Below are positions 39,761-48,376 of a stretch of 64,000 nucleotides of DNA, piece after piece. The translations under genes were made by a program, and so were the position numbers. Within the stretch, counting starts at the first letter, position 1. Every line of letters starts with the position of its first letter. Origin of the DNA: Myxococcus xanthus (lineage in GTDB: Bacteria; Myxococcota; Myxococcia; Myxococcales; Myxococcaceae); the NCBI RefSeq assembly GCF_013116825.1, contig NZ_JABFNS010000002.1, forward strand, positions 62,001 through 126,000, in the 5' to 3' direction. The notes beneath the pieces are model-generated. The model did no database searches, was not told the DNA's origin, and was given only the letters and a program-made list of their open reading frames with translations.

Positions 39761-40078
39761 CTAGCGCTGGCCGAACTTCACGGCGGCCTGCAGGCGGATG
39801 ACGTCCGTCAGCGCGCCCGGGTCCACCAGCTCCATCGCCGCCTGCTGGGACAGGCCGGCGTAGCGGCGCTTGCGGTACTCCTCCTCGTCCTCCTCACCGC
39901 CGCCCTTGTCGCCCTTGTCGTCACCGCCGCCCTTCCCGTCATCCGGGCGGAGGGACAGCGACTGCGCCGGGGACAGCCCCTTCTCGATGTGCACCGACGA
40001 GAGCGCGTCCGCGCGCAGGGAGGTGAACAGGCTGGCCATGGAGAGGCAGAAGACGACGGCGACGGTGAGGTTCTTCAT
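39761..40078 (-). CDS. small exported protein with acidic Gly/Asp-rich middle
   Basis: 105-residue protein with signal peptide MKNLTVAVVFCLSMASLFTSLRADA. The mature part opens with SSVHIEKGLSPAQSLSLRP, then a low-complexity DDGKGGGDDKGDKGGGEEDEEE stretch (about 47-68), then YRKRRYAGLSQQAAMELVDPG. No known domain. The acidic segment could bind calcium or act as a spacer. It lies 53 bp after the cytochrome c gene on the same strand, at the end of the pilus-tip cluster, and may belong to that unit. Function not assigned. Confidence 0.6.
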   Translation of the reverse strand: MKNLTVAVVFCLSMASLFTSLRADALSSVHIEKGLSPAQSLSLRPDDGKGGGDDKGDKGGGEEDEEEYRKRRYAGLSQQAAMELVDPGALTDVIRLQAAVKFGQR

Positions 40079-40130
40079 GGGGGGGCTCCGTTTCTCTTGC
40101 GGGGGATGACGCGCGGCTTCGAACAGAAAT

Positions 40131-40460
40131 TCAAGGGGCCGTCGGCGCCTTCATGGTGCGGATGTGTCCCACGAGTGCGTCAATCTGCGCTGGGGTAAGC
40201 TTGTCCTTGAAGGGCTTCATCTTGCTGTTCCGCGGATCGCCGTCAGCAATCACCCTGCGGATGTCGGCGTCCGTCCGGGACTGCTGCCAGGCGGGCCGGC
40301 TCATGTCGCCGATGGACTCCTTCTGGCCCATCTTCGTCTGCGCCTTGCCGTCATCGCCGTGACACACGGTGCACTTCGCCTTCCACATGTCGGCCACGGC
40401 GTCCGCGTGGGCGCCGGTGGCTCCACCCAGGCTCAGGACCAGGACCAGTCGCTTCATCAT
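40131..40460 (-). CDS. small class I-type cytochrome c after the minor pilins
   Basis: 109-residue exported mono-heme cytochrome c. Signal peptide about 1-19 (MMKRLVLVLSLGGATGAHA). Heme attachment C30, C33, H34 (CTVCHGD). The likely distal axial ligand is M81 in NSKMKPFKDKLT, followed by LTPAQIDALVGHIRT, the standard C-terminal helix. A second ATG three bases downstream is possible. Ribosome binding site GAGGAG. It lies 105 bp after the fimU-like gene. M. xanthus has a pilus-cluster cytochrome (TfcP) that supports PilY1 calcium binding and has His/Cys ligation; this one has no Cys outside the heme motif and should be His/Met. Whether it does the same job is inference. Confidence 0.85.
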   Translation of the reverse strand: MMKRLVLVLSLGGATGAHADAVADMWKAKCTVCHGDDGKAQTKMGQKESIGDMSRPAWQQSRTDADIRRVIADGDPRNSKMKPFKDKLTPAQIDALVGHIRTMKAPTAP

Positions 40461-40487
40461 CGTCGGGGGCTCCTCGCGGACGGCACG

Positions 40488-40504
40488 CCGGGCCCTGGGC
40501 CCGG
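40488..40504. terminator. GC palindrome between fimU-like and cytochrome genes
   Basis: CCGGGCCC (40488-40495), one base, GGGCCCGG (40497-40504), a 17-base near-perfect palindrome 61 bases past the fimU-like stop and 27 before the cytochrome ATG. It could attenuate read-through from the pilin genes or be an operator. It leaves open whether the cytochrome is in the same operon. Confidence 0.35.
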
Positions 40505-40565
40505 GCCCCGAGCATACGCCGAAGGAGCCCGTTCGCACGCGCGACGGCGGCGGTGCGGACGCCGC

Positions 40566-41210
40566 CTACTGGCAGCCCGCCGTGGAGGCGTGCTTGTCAC
40601 AATCCACGGGGCGTACGGCCGCCGTCAGGCCATCCGCCTGGAATACCAGCTCCGGTTTCCAGTCCGGCGCTTCGAGCGTCCCCCGGTTGCGCCGGAGGAC
40701 GAGCCGCCCCTCCGGGGGCAGCGGGTCGTTCTGCTGGCACACCTTTCCGCCGGGCGCCGGCGGAGCCACGACGGGCGCGCCGGGGCCGGGGTCGCTCAGC
40801 CAGCACAGGCCCACCAACGGGGCCACGTCGAGCTTCGGCGGGATGACCAGCTCCGGCCCCAGCTCCGCGCATTCGCAGCCGCCCACGCCGCAGGCGTTCT
40901 CCTCGCACGCGGGGATGGGACACACCGAGCCCCAGGCGTCACTGCATGCCAGGGCCTCCCAGCGCATGCGCGTCACCTGGACGCCCTGCTCATCCATGAC
41001 GCGCGTTCCCAGCCGCACGGGCTGGTGGGTCGCGCGTGCTTTCTGACGGGCCTCTTGCATCATCAGCACCAACTCGCGCTGCGCGGCGCTGAGTCGCTGG
41101 CGCTCCGTCATGCCCTGGAAGCTGGACACGGAGAGGGTGGCGAAGATGCCAATCAGGGCCACCACGACCATCACCTCCAGCAGCGTCATGCCTCGGTTGC
41201 GTGGCCCCAT
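40566..41210 (-). CDS. minor pilin FimU/GspH-like
   Basis: 214-residue type IV prepilin. The leader MGPRNRG is followed by the class III cleavage and hydrophobic helix MTLLEVMVVVALIGIFATLSV, with Glu at mature position 5. The globular part has a Cys cluster (CEENACGVGGCECAELG) and a further CLW and CDKHASTAGC near the end, so several disulfides are likely. The GspH/FimU assignment rests on position (last of five pilin-type genes) and on the TLLEVMVV pattern. Starts two bases after the pilW-like stop. Part of the tip complex that primes pilus assembly. Confidence 0.8.
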   Translation of the reverse strand: MGPRNRGMTLLEVMVVVALIGIFATLSVSSFQGMTERQRLSAAQRELVLMMQEARQKARATHQPVRLGTRVMDEQGVQVTRMRWEALACSDAWGSVCPIPACEENACGVGGCECAELGPELVIPPKLDVAPLVGLCWLSDPGPGAPVVAPPAPGGKVCQQNDPLPPEGRLVLRRNRGTLEAPDWKPELVFQADGLTAAVRPVDCDKHASTAGCQ

Positions 41211-41211
41211 G

Positions 41212-42417
41212 TCAGCCCCCCGTTCCCACGAACGCGAAGTTGCGAGGCGCCAGGCGGATGACGCTGTGCCGGCGCTTGTAGCCATCCCGCGGGTTGCCGT
41301 CGTCGTCTCGCGCTCCGGGCGCTTCGTTCCCGGTCAGCTCGGCGCGCTGCGAGCGCGCGGTGATGGACAGCTCCACCACGCGAATGTGGCGCATCAGCTC
41401 GTCACCCGCGCTGCCCGGGCCGCGGTCCGGCGGAACGGGCACGCCTGGGTCCCAGGCCCAGGCGATGTGCGCGGCGCAGGTGGCCTGGGTGCAGGTGGCC
41501 AGCGAGGGGCGCCCGGTCTCCGCGTCCGGGAAGAAGCGCACGGGGGCGCCGGGGAGCGCGTTGGGGGCATTCACGCCCAGCCGGACCTGCAACTGCTCGA
41601 TGTCCTGGGACACCGCGGTGTAGGCCGCGGGCCCTATGGGCCCATCCGCGTCCATCTCCAGCACGGGCGTGCCGCCGGGCCAGTTCACCCGGTAGCTGCG
41701 GCTGGTGAGCGGGAGCAGGTACATGCCTCCTTCGCGCGGTTCCCGTGTGCCGAGCCATGGCGACTCGGGAAGCGCCACGGCATCGGGATGGCAGTTGCCG
41801 TCGGCGGGCGCGGGCCGGCCTGGGATGGCGGGCGTCCACTCCACGCCTTCCGCCTCGAGGTCCGTCACCTGTCCCACGCAGGCCCAGCCCCGCTCGTCCT
41901 CCGTGCCCGGGAACACCACGGCGATGACCGCATTGTCCAGGAAGGCGGGCGGCGGGCCTCCGACGCACAGCGTGTCCTCGAACCAGGCCGCGGTCGCCGG
42001 CAAGGGACACTGCTCCAGCAGCACCATGCGCGCCGGGTCCGTCTCCCAGACCTCCAGGGCATCCGACAGCAGCGCGGCGTTGGGGGGCGGGACGAAGGAG
42101 GCGTCATCCGGGAAGGTGGCCCGGGGCCGGGCCCACACGGCGTAGAACAGGTTCGCTTCGCCGGAGGGGAGCCGGCCGCCGGTGAGGGAGACGCTGCCAA
42201 TGCCAGCGCCCGCCCGCTGCACGCCGAACGCCATCAGGTCACGCGCGGCCCGGCCCTTGTTCTGTGTCTCCATGAGGCGCTCCTCCAGGAGGCCCCGGCG
42301 CTGGAGGTGGACGCTCACGCCAATGGCGGCGGCGAGCACCACCATGGACATCGATGCGGCCACCATCAGCTCGATGAGCGTGAAGCCGCGCGGCGTCGTC
42401 GAACGAAGTCGCTTCAT
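41212..42417 (-). CDS. minor pilin PilW-like
   Basis: 401-residue prepilin. Leader MKRLRSTTPRG, then FTLIELMVAASMSMVVLAAAI with Glu5. The long globular domain is typical of PilW, the largest minor pilin, with conserved-looking QNKGRAARDLMAFGVQRAG after the helix and a final RRHSVIRLAPRNFAFVGTGG. The start at 42417 overlaps the PilV stop as ATGA. The frame remains open upstream (to 42681), but that part does not read as pilin. Function: minor-pilin subunit of the PilY1 tip complex, anchored in the inner membrane before assembly. Confidence 0.85.
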   Translation of the reverse strand: MKRLRSTTPRGFTLIELMVAASMSMVVLAAAIGVSVHLQRRGLLEERLMETQNKGRAARDLMAFGVQRAGAGIGSVSLTGGRLPSGEANLFYAVWARPRATFPDDASFVPPPNAALLSDALEVWETDPARMVLLEQCPLPATAAWFEDTLCVGGPPPAFLDNAVIAVVFPGTEDERGWACVGQVTDLEAEGVEWTPAIPGRPAPADGNCHPDAVALPESPWLGTREPREGGMYLLPLTSRSYRVNWPGGTPVLEMDADGPIGPAAYTAVSQDIEQLQVRLGVNAPNALPGAPVRFFPDAETGRPSLATCTQATCAAHIAWAWDPGVPVPPDRGPGSAGDELMRHIRVVELSITARSQRAELTGNEAPGARDDDGNPRDGYKRRHSVIRLAPRNFAFVGTGG

Positions 42418-42950
42418 GGCGCCATCCGGGTCTGCAGGGCCACCGCGCGGCGGGGCGCACCGGGCTCTTCCATCCAGCTCACGGTGACGCGGACGTTGAC
42501 GACCTGGTGCAGGGCCAGGTTGCTGGCGTGGGGGAGCGGGATGGCGCGGCTCAGCGCGGGCTCGCCTGTCTCGGCGCCCTCGAAGGGTGGGTCCACGTCC
42601 AGCGTCAGCGTGTAGGCCATTTGCGGCGTCGCGCCCGGAAGGGGCGGCGCCTCCGCCATGCGGCCATTGGCGGACCACCACACGTCGCGCCTCGTGTTGT
42701 CGAGCTGCTTGATGTTGACGCAGGGGTCGTTCAGCGGCTCGCCCACGCAGCGGAGGTTGACCACGCGCTCCAGTTCCTGTTCGGCGATGAGGCTCGCCTG
42801 GCTCAGGTTGTTGTTGCGGCGGTTGTGACGGGACGCGGTGCCCAGCGTGAGCATGATGCCCAGGATGCCGAGCATGAGCACGGCGGCGGTGGCGATGGTC
42901 TCCAGGATGCTGAGGCCGCGCGGATGGGCGTGGAGCCTGCGCCGGTTCAT
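42414..42950 (-). CDS. minor pilin PilV-like
   Basis: 178-residue prepilin with leader MNRRRLHAHPRG and mature start LSILETIATAAVLMLGILGIML. Mature position 5 is Glu (L-S-I-L-E). The globular part has two Cys pairs (LRCVGEPLNDPC) and the C-terminal MEEPGAPRRAVALQTRM. The order pilX, pilY1, pilV, pilW, fimU on the minus strand supports PilV. Its start overlaps the end of pilY1 by 4 bases. It likely joins the other minor pilins in initiating pilus extension. Confidence 0.85.
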   Translation of the reverse strand: MNRRRLHAHPRGLSILETIATAAVLMLGILGIMLTLGTASRHNRRNNNLSQASLIAEQELERVVNLRCVGEPLNDPCVNIKQLDNTRRDVWWSANGRMAEAPPLPGATPQMAYTLTLDVDPPFEGAETGEPALSRAIPLPHASNLALHQVVNVRVTVSWMEEPGAPRRAVALQTRMAP

Positions 42951-45900
42951 GGCACCACCTCCTGGACGCGTGAGCCGGACTGCACGTCCCAGATGAGGAC
43001 CCGGGAGCTGCTTCGCGGCGACTCCGAGGTGGGGTTGTTGTACGTCCCGCTTCCCAGCGCGCGCACCTGTCCGTTCTTCACGATGAGCAGGTGATTGTCA
43101 TAGAGCACGGGCGCGTGCGTGCCGTGGCCGTCGATGGGGGTGTCGTTGCCCGCGAGCGCATTGCCCGAGGTGCTGTAGGCGTAGACCCTGCCGCTGGTGG
43201 TGCTGTCCAGGTCGCAGGCGCTGGCGGCGCGGCCCACGGCGCTGGTGGTGAAGACGCCATCCTGGGTGGTGGAGACGCCGCCCCAGACGACCTGGCCCTC
43301 GCCCAGCTCGCGTGTCCATGAGAGGTGCGCGGGGCAGTTGGCGCCTGGACGCGTGGCGGGCACCGGGTCGCGGTCCTCGAAGGCCATCAGGTGATAGCGG
43401 GGCCGCGGGTTGGCGGTGTCGTCCGGCTCGTTGGCGATGTCCGGGTTGTTGGCGGTGCCGAAGTACAGCCGTACCCGGCGGGAGCCGCTGTCAGGCACCA
43501 CCGACGCGGAGATGGTGGAGTAGATGCGCTGGCTGGTGGGGTTGCGGATGCCGGGCACGGCCTGCGCGTCCGCGACGACACAGGAGGCCAGCACCTTGCC
43601 CAGCGGCGTGTTCGTCCCGGTGTTCGAGTAGGTGGGGTTGATGCGGTAGATCTTCCCCGAGGTGGATGGGACGTAGATGACGTCGACGTTGCCGTCGCCA
43701 TTCACGTCCAGCGGGATGGGCTCTCCGCCGATGCCTTCATTCACATCCGCGGTGGTGCCCAGCGTGACGACGCCCGCCAGCCGCGCCTTCGCGCTGTTGC
43801 CCGTCACCTGCGCGGGCAGGCCCGTCTTGAGGTCCATCAGGTAGACGGTGCCCACCGTGCCGGACTCAGGCGAATAGTCCGTGCCGAACATGGACACCCA
43901 CTTCTTGCCGCCCGCCTGGCCGAAGTCCATGCGCACCAGAGAGGGTGCATGGCGCGAACCGCGTGTGTCGGGCTTGGGCGTGGCGCCGGTGAAGAGCGCC
44001 GGCAGCGGGTTGCAGCCGTTGCCGGTGCTGGTGCACGGAATGCCCGCTGACGTGAAGCGGTCCCGCTTCATGTCGAACTCCCACAGGGGCGTGGGGTAGC
44101 TCGGGTCCGTGGGGTTGGTGACGTCGAGCGCGAAGAAGATGCTCTGCTTGGGGCCCGTGGCGCTGGCCAGCACCGTCTTCGCGCCCTCGTTCCGGGCGGG
44201 GCGGGGGCGCCAGGCCTCGTCGGTCTCCCGAGGGTCGTGGCCGGTGTCCGGGCGGTAGTCGTCGCTCCGCAGGTCCACGTCCGCCACGGAGGGCGTGGCG
44301 TCCATCGTGGCGCGCTCGGTGGAGTACGCGTCGTTGGCGCGGCGGTAGTTCTCCACGTAGTAGGGCAGCATCTTGAAGGGCAGGTAGGCGAACAGCTCGT
44401 TGCCCGCGCCGTAGTCCTGGCCACTGGCGCAGCTGCCGGCGCGGCCGAAGTAGCCTTGGTACTCCACGCGGCCTGGCGTGCAGGGGTCATCCCCCGTGCG
44501 GAAGTAGCCCGTGCCCAGCGCGTGGAGGTACCCCTGCGTGGTGCCCACGTACGTCACCGTGGGGCGGCCCGTGTTGGCCGCGCTGAAGTTCTCCGTGAAC
44601 TTCCGGCGCTCCGCGTCCAGGTTGCGGCCTTCGAGCAGCCACGCCGGCACGTTGGGCGGCCCGATGACGGCCGCCGTGGACAGGTTGACGCCGCCCAGCG
44701 GCCAGGTCCGCATCCGGTTGCGGATGACCGGGGACTGGCGGTCCTCCCAGCCGTAGAGCCAGTCGCGCAGCGCCACGCGGTCATCCGCGGTGCAGCCGTT
44801 GCGGCCGTCCAGGTCATACAAGTAGACGCTGCCGTTGCGGCGGGTGCAGTAGGTGTCGGGGAAGACGGGGCTGGTGGTGTTGGTGCGCGCCATCAGGTCC
44901 TTCACGTCGATGGCCTGCTGGTTCACCGGATTGAGCGTGACGAGCCTGCGCGTGTCGAGCGGCTCGCCGGGACGGGTCTCCAGCGTGCGCATCAGGTCGC
45001 GCATCCACTTGCCGGAGTCCCAGACCTCCTGGGTGGGCTCATAGGGCGCCAGCGTTGCGGGCTCGTAGAGCTTCTTCAGGTAGATGTGGCCCCGGTCGAT
45101 GGTGTCCGGACGGTGGTCGTAGGTGCGGATGGAGACCTGGTCCACGCCTCCGTCCGCGACCCAGGCGCGCCCGGGCGTTTCATAGACGCCGTGGATGACG
45201 GCGTTGGCCATGGGGATGAGCGACGCGCGGCCGTATTCACCGCTGCGCTGCGCTTTGTAGGAGACGTTGATGTTGTGGATGGTGGGCTGGCAGGACTCAC
45301 CCGGGCTCTCCAGCACCGCGCGCCAGCACAACTGTGTTCCCACGCGGCCCTGCTCCAGGAAGTCCTGCAGGACGGCCGTCTCATTGCGCACGCCACCGTC
45401 ACTGTCCGGGATGGGGACCCGGAGCCAGTTCGGATTGTCGTTGAGGACGTACGTGGGATTGGAGGTGTTGCAGGGCTCCTGGCAGACCTTGCAGTCCAGC
45501 GCCACCTCATAGCGGATGTCCGGCCTGCGCTGGCCCGTGCCGCCGTCCGGCAGCTTGACGGAGAGCGAGCAGGGCGCGACGCCGCCGCCATCCGCCGCGT
45601 AGTAGGGCTGGTCCTCCACGGTGAACGTCACCTCGGTGATGGTGAAGTCCAGGGAGATGTCCGGAGAGATGTCCGACACCACGTCGGAGCGGTAGGAGCC
45701 GTTGTTCTGTTTGTTGATGAGGATGACGATGTCGCTGTACGTGCGGTCGCCGCCCGCGTTCTGGTCTTCCCATCCCAGAATCCAGACCAGGGGGTTGTCA
45801 CGCGGCGCGCCCACAATCGTGTGCGCCGCGCGGCGGTTCACGGAGGGGACATCCTGCGTCTGGTCGAACGGGAAGACGACGCCGCCATAGGCCGGGTCGT

Positions 45901-47317
45901 TCTCCAGCCGGGGGTACACCATGGGATTCAGCCAGTCAGTGCGGAGGTTCTTCTGTCTCACCACGAGCGGGTCGCTGCCCTGGTGCAGGTCCATGTTGAG
46001 CGGCGTCTTGGTGAAGAAGACGTTGATGTCGCCGTGCATCCACAGGTCGCACTGCACCTGGCGCCCATCCATCGTCGGACGGGTGATGAAGCACGAGTCC
46101 GTGGCCGGGCCGTACACCTGCTCCACGTAGGTGACGAGGAAGAAGACGATTTCACGCCGGCCCGCGAGTCGTCCCATGGGGACGACCTGGTCCTCGGCCT
46201 TGGTGATGGCGGCGGTCGTGCTCTTGCCGGTGATGAGGCGGCCCGCGCTGTCGAACGCGCTGGCCTTGTAGTCAGGGATGCCGTCCGCCTCACCGGATTT
46301 GTCCCAGGCCGTGCCGGTGCGCATGAACTGGCCGGCGGCGTCGAGCGTCCAGCCCTGCCGCGGCGCGAAGCACTCCGCCGATTCCGATTCGTGGCACGAC
46401 GTCTCGTCGTCGTCCGTGGAGAGGAAGACGAGGTTGCCGATGCCTCTGTTCCCGTTGAGGGCATGGCGGGGCTCCAGCAGGTTGGGGATGTGTGGGAACA
46501 AGCCCTGGTCGCTGAAGTACGTGTCGATGATGCCGGAGGTGACAGCGCTCGGCCTCAGGTTGTCGCGTCCGTGGTACGGGTCATACACGAGCAGGTCTGC
46601 CGTGAAATCGCGCACCGCGCGGCCCACCACGCCGCCAGTCGAGGGCCGGTTGGGGTAGTCCGCGCGCCCTTGCCACCTTCGAGGGCCCGTCCCGGCGGTG
46701 TAGTGGCTGCCGGCGTTGCACGGGCCCATCAGCAGGTCGGGCTCTCGCAGCGTCACCGTCCCCGCGTCGCCCCAGCGCCGGTGGATGAACGTCTGGTTGG
46801 GACAGCGGGGTGCCACGCCGATGTAGCGCGCGGGGTTGAGGTTGTAGAGGTCCTCGTGGAAGTCGGGCACGCCGTTGTTGTTCTTGTCCAGCAGCCGGTC
46901 GTCATCGGAGTTCTCTCGCGTGCCGTTGTCGTCGATGTACTCGGCGTCGATGAGCTCGTCGTAATAGAACCAGCCCAGCGTGCTGGAGGCGCCGCTGCCC
47001 GCGCGGTCATCGACGATGAGCGCGGTGAGCTCCTGCTCGAAGGGCAGGATGATTTTCTCCGGGTCCAGGACGTTGAGGTTGGTGTTGAGCCGCAGCTTGG
47101 GCGGGTTGTCATCCGTGACGATGATGGCGCTGGGGATGCCCGCGTCCCTGCTGAAGTCGGGTTGCTTGTCCTGGTCCGTGGTGTCGATGCACAGCGCGAG
47201 GCTGCTGGCGCCGCCATCCGTGCCGCCACTGCCCGTGCCGCCGCCGGGACTTTGGGCGAGCACGGCTCCCGCGGCGGCCACGGCCACCGCGGCCATCCAG
47301 GTTCGAGTCCAGCGCAT
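42947..47317 (-). CDS. pilY1: PilY1-family pilus tip adhesin
   Basis: 1456-residue exported tip protein. Signal peptide about 1-21 (AVAVAAAGAVLAQ). The N-terminal half includes a DUF4114-like segment (LVWILGWEDQNAGGDRTYSDIVILIN). The C-terminal half (about 860-1456) is the PilC/PilY1 beta-propeller with YVGTTQGYLHALG, FAYLPFKMLPYYV, and a calcium-binding-type loop DVNGDGNVDVIYV beginning at D1204. Calcium binding by this loop is established for PilY1 proteins. Many Cys occur in the middle (CKVCQEPC). It lies between the pilX-like and pilV-like genes. M. xanthus encodes several PilY1 clusters; which one this corresponds to cannot be fixed here. Confidence 0.92.
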   Translation of the reverse strand: MRWTRTWMAAVAVAAAGAVLAQSPGGGTGSGGTDGGASSLALCIDTTDQDKQPDFSRDAGIPSAIIVTDDNPPKLRLNTNLNVLDPEKIILPFEQELTALIVDDRAGSGASSTLGWFYYDELIDAEYIDDNGTRENSDDDRLLDKNNNGVPDFHEDLYNLNPARYIGVAPRCPNQTFIHRRWGDAGTVTLREPDLLMGPCNAGSHYTAGTGPRRWQGRADYPNRPSTGGVVGRAVRDFTADLLVYDPYHGRDNLRPSAVTSGIIDTYFSDQGLFPHIPNLLEPRHALNGNRGIGNLVFLSTDDDETSCHESESAECFAPRQGWTLDAAGQFMRTGTAWDKSGEADGIPDYKASAFDSAGRLITGKSTTAAITKAEDQVVPMGRLAGRREIVFFLVTYVEQVYGPATDSCFITRPTMDGRQVQCDLWMHGDINVFFTKTPLNMDLHQGSDPLVVRQKNLRTDWLNPMVYPRLENDPAYGGVVFPFDQTQDVPSVNRRAAHTIVGAPRDNPLVWILGWEDQNAGGDRTYSDIVILINKQNNGSYRSDVVSDISPDISLDFTITEVTFTVEDQPYYAADGGGVAPCSLSVKLPDGGTGQRRPDIRYEVALDCKVCQEPCNTSNPTYVLNDNPNWLRVPIPDSDGGVRNETAVLQDFLEQGRVGTQLCWRAVLESPGESCQPTIHNINVSYKAQRSGEYGRASLIPMANAVIHGVYETPGRAWVADGGVDQVSIRTYDHRPDTIDRGHIYLKKLYEPATLAPYEPTQEVWDSGKWMRDLMRTLETRPGEPLDTRRLVTLNPVNQQAIDVKDLMARTNTTSPVFPDTYCTRRNGSVYLYDLDGRNGCTADDRVALRDWLYGWEDRQSPVIRNRMRTWPLGGVNLSTAAVIGPPNVPAWLLEGRNLDAERRKFTENFSAANTGRPTVTYVGTTQGYLHALGTGYFRTGDDPCTPGRVEYQGYFGRAGSCASGQDYGAGNELFAYLPFKMLPYYVENYRRANDAYSTERATMDATPSVADVDLRSDDYRPDTGHDPRETDEAWRPRPARNEGAKTVLASATGPKQSIFFALDVTNPTDPSYPTPLWEFDMKRDRFTSAGIPCTSTGNGCNPLPALFTGATPKPDTRGSRHAPSLVRMDFGQAGGKKWVSMFGTDYSPESGTVGTVYLMDLKTGLPAQVTGNSAKARLAGVVTLGTTADVNEGIGGEPIPLDVNGDGNVDVIYVPSTSGKIYRINPTYSNTGTNTPLGKVLASCVVADAQAVPGIRNPTSQRIYSTISASVVPDSGSRRVRLYFGTANNPDIANEPDDTANPRPRYHLMAFEDRDPVPATRPGANCPAHLSWTRELGEGQVVWGGVSTTQDGVFTTSAVGRAASACDLDSTTSGRVYAYSTSGNALAGNDTPIDGHGTHAPVLYDNHLLIVKNGQVRALGSGTYNNPTSESPRSSSRVLIWDVQSGSRVQEVVP

Positions 47318-47392
47318 GATGTCCCCCCTGGCGGCCGGTGCTTCAGGGCCGCCCGATTCAGGTGCAACGGATTGCGGTCGAAGGCTTGGGAA

Positions 47393-48112
47393 TCAGAATG
47401 TCGGAAGGCCGCTGCTGGAGGTGCCGGTGCCCCGGCAGCCCATCTTCGTGCCGTAGCTGCACGCGAGCCCTCCCCGGGTGCTGCTGTGCTCCAGGAGTGA
47501 GCGGACGATGGTGCGGTAGGGGAGGCCCGGGCCCGGGGGTTGGACCTCGCCCACCGACACCAGCCAGATGCGGCCGTTGGCGTCCGCGTTGCGGTCGGCG
47601 TCGTCGTCGTCCTCCACGACGAAGACGCGGAAGGAGACGCTGCGCGCCTCCGGGTAGGCGCGGATGGGCTCGCCCGCCGCGTCGTTGATTTCGACGGAGG
47701 CGCCCGGCACGGTGTCGTCGATGGCCGTGCCACGCGCCAGCGTGTACGGCGTCTGGGGAATGAGTTCGCGCCAGGGCACGCCGCCCGTGGCGACGTCGGG
47801 CAGGCCCTGCTCGGCCACGACCTGCAGGCGCTGCAGGACGTCCTGGCTGTAGCTGCCAATGCCTCCCGCGACGGGGTTGTTCATCATCGCCAGGACGACG
47901 GCGCGCCCTTCGGCCATGCCCGCCTCGGCGGCGAAGAGGGCCTCTCGCGAGCGGCGCTCATGGGATTGGAGCGTGCTCTCCGTGGTCACCGCGCGGAGGG
48001 ACACGAGCACGCCCGCGGTGACGAGCGCGATGAGGCCCAGCGCCAGCAGCAGGGTGAATCCTCTCCGCGCGCCAGAGGCGTGTGCGGACTTGCGGGTCGG
48101 ATGACAGCGCAC
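47393..48112 (-). CDS. minor pilin PilX-like
   Basis: 239-residue prepilin. GTG start with AAGGAG six bases before it. Leader ends RRG, then FTLLLALGLIALVTAGVLVSL. Mature position 5 is Leu instead of Glu, as in PilX/GspK-type proteins that sit at the filament tip. After the helix, SLRAVTTESTLQSHERRSREALFAAEAGM matches the PilX N-terminal domain. Ends with Cys in ACSYGTKMGC. First gene of the pilus-tip operon; the 264-bp region upstream (48113-48376) holds no obvious promoter consensus that I could identify. Confidence 0.82.
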   Translation of the reverse strand: MRCHPTRKSAHASGARRGFTLLLALGLIALVTAGVLVSLRAVTTESTLQSHERRSREALFAAEAGMAEGRAVVLAMMNNPVAGGIGSYSQDVLQRLQVVAEQGLPDVATGGVPWRELIPQTPYTLARGTAIDDTVPGASVEINDAAGEPIRAYPEARSVSFRVFVVEDDDDADRNADANGRIWLVSVGEVQPPGPGLPYRTIVRSLLEHSSTRGGLACSYGTKMGCRGTGTSSSGLPTF

Positions 48113-48345
48113 CGGGGACTCCTTGCCCTGAAGGGCAGCAGGGAAGCGCAGGTGTCTGTCTCAGCAATCCTCAGGCCCGCGCTCGCGGTGCAGCCATGTC
48201 AATGCATCCAGCCGCTTGGCCAAGGCCCTGGGTAAAGCCTGACACGGAGTCACACGACACGGATTGCGGACCTCGCAAAACTTGCGAGTCAGCGACAAAG
48301 TGGGACGGGCCGTGAGGCTCATCCCAGAGGGCAGGACGTGTGATG

Positions 48346-48368
48346 GCCCCGTGACAGTCTCACGGGGC
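48346..48368 (-). terminator. hairpin after the GT-C-like membrane protein gene
   Basis: GCCCCGTGA (48346-48354), five-base loop, TCACGGGGC (48360-48368), a perfect 9-bp stem starting eight bases past the stop at 48377. No T-run, so intrinsic termination is only possible. It also insulates the pilX-like gene. Confidence 0.5.
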
Positions 48369-48376
48369 GCCGTGTC

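Noticed and set aside
44237-47500. 1087-codon plus-strand open frame across pilY1
   Set aside because: Antisense to pilY1, with Val/Gly/Arg-biased composition and no recognisable motif.
48113-48376. Sigma-54 promoter upstream of the pilX-like gene
   Set aside because: I looked for GG-N10-GC on the minus strand and found no convincing -24/-12 pair.
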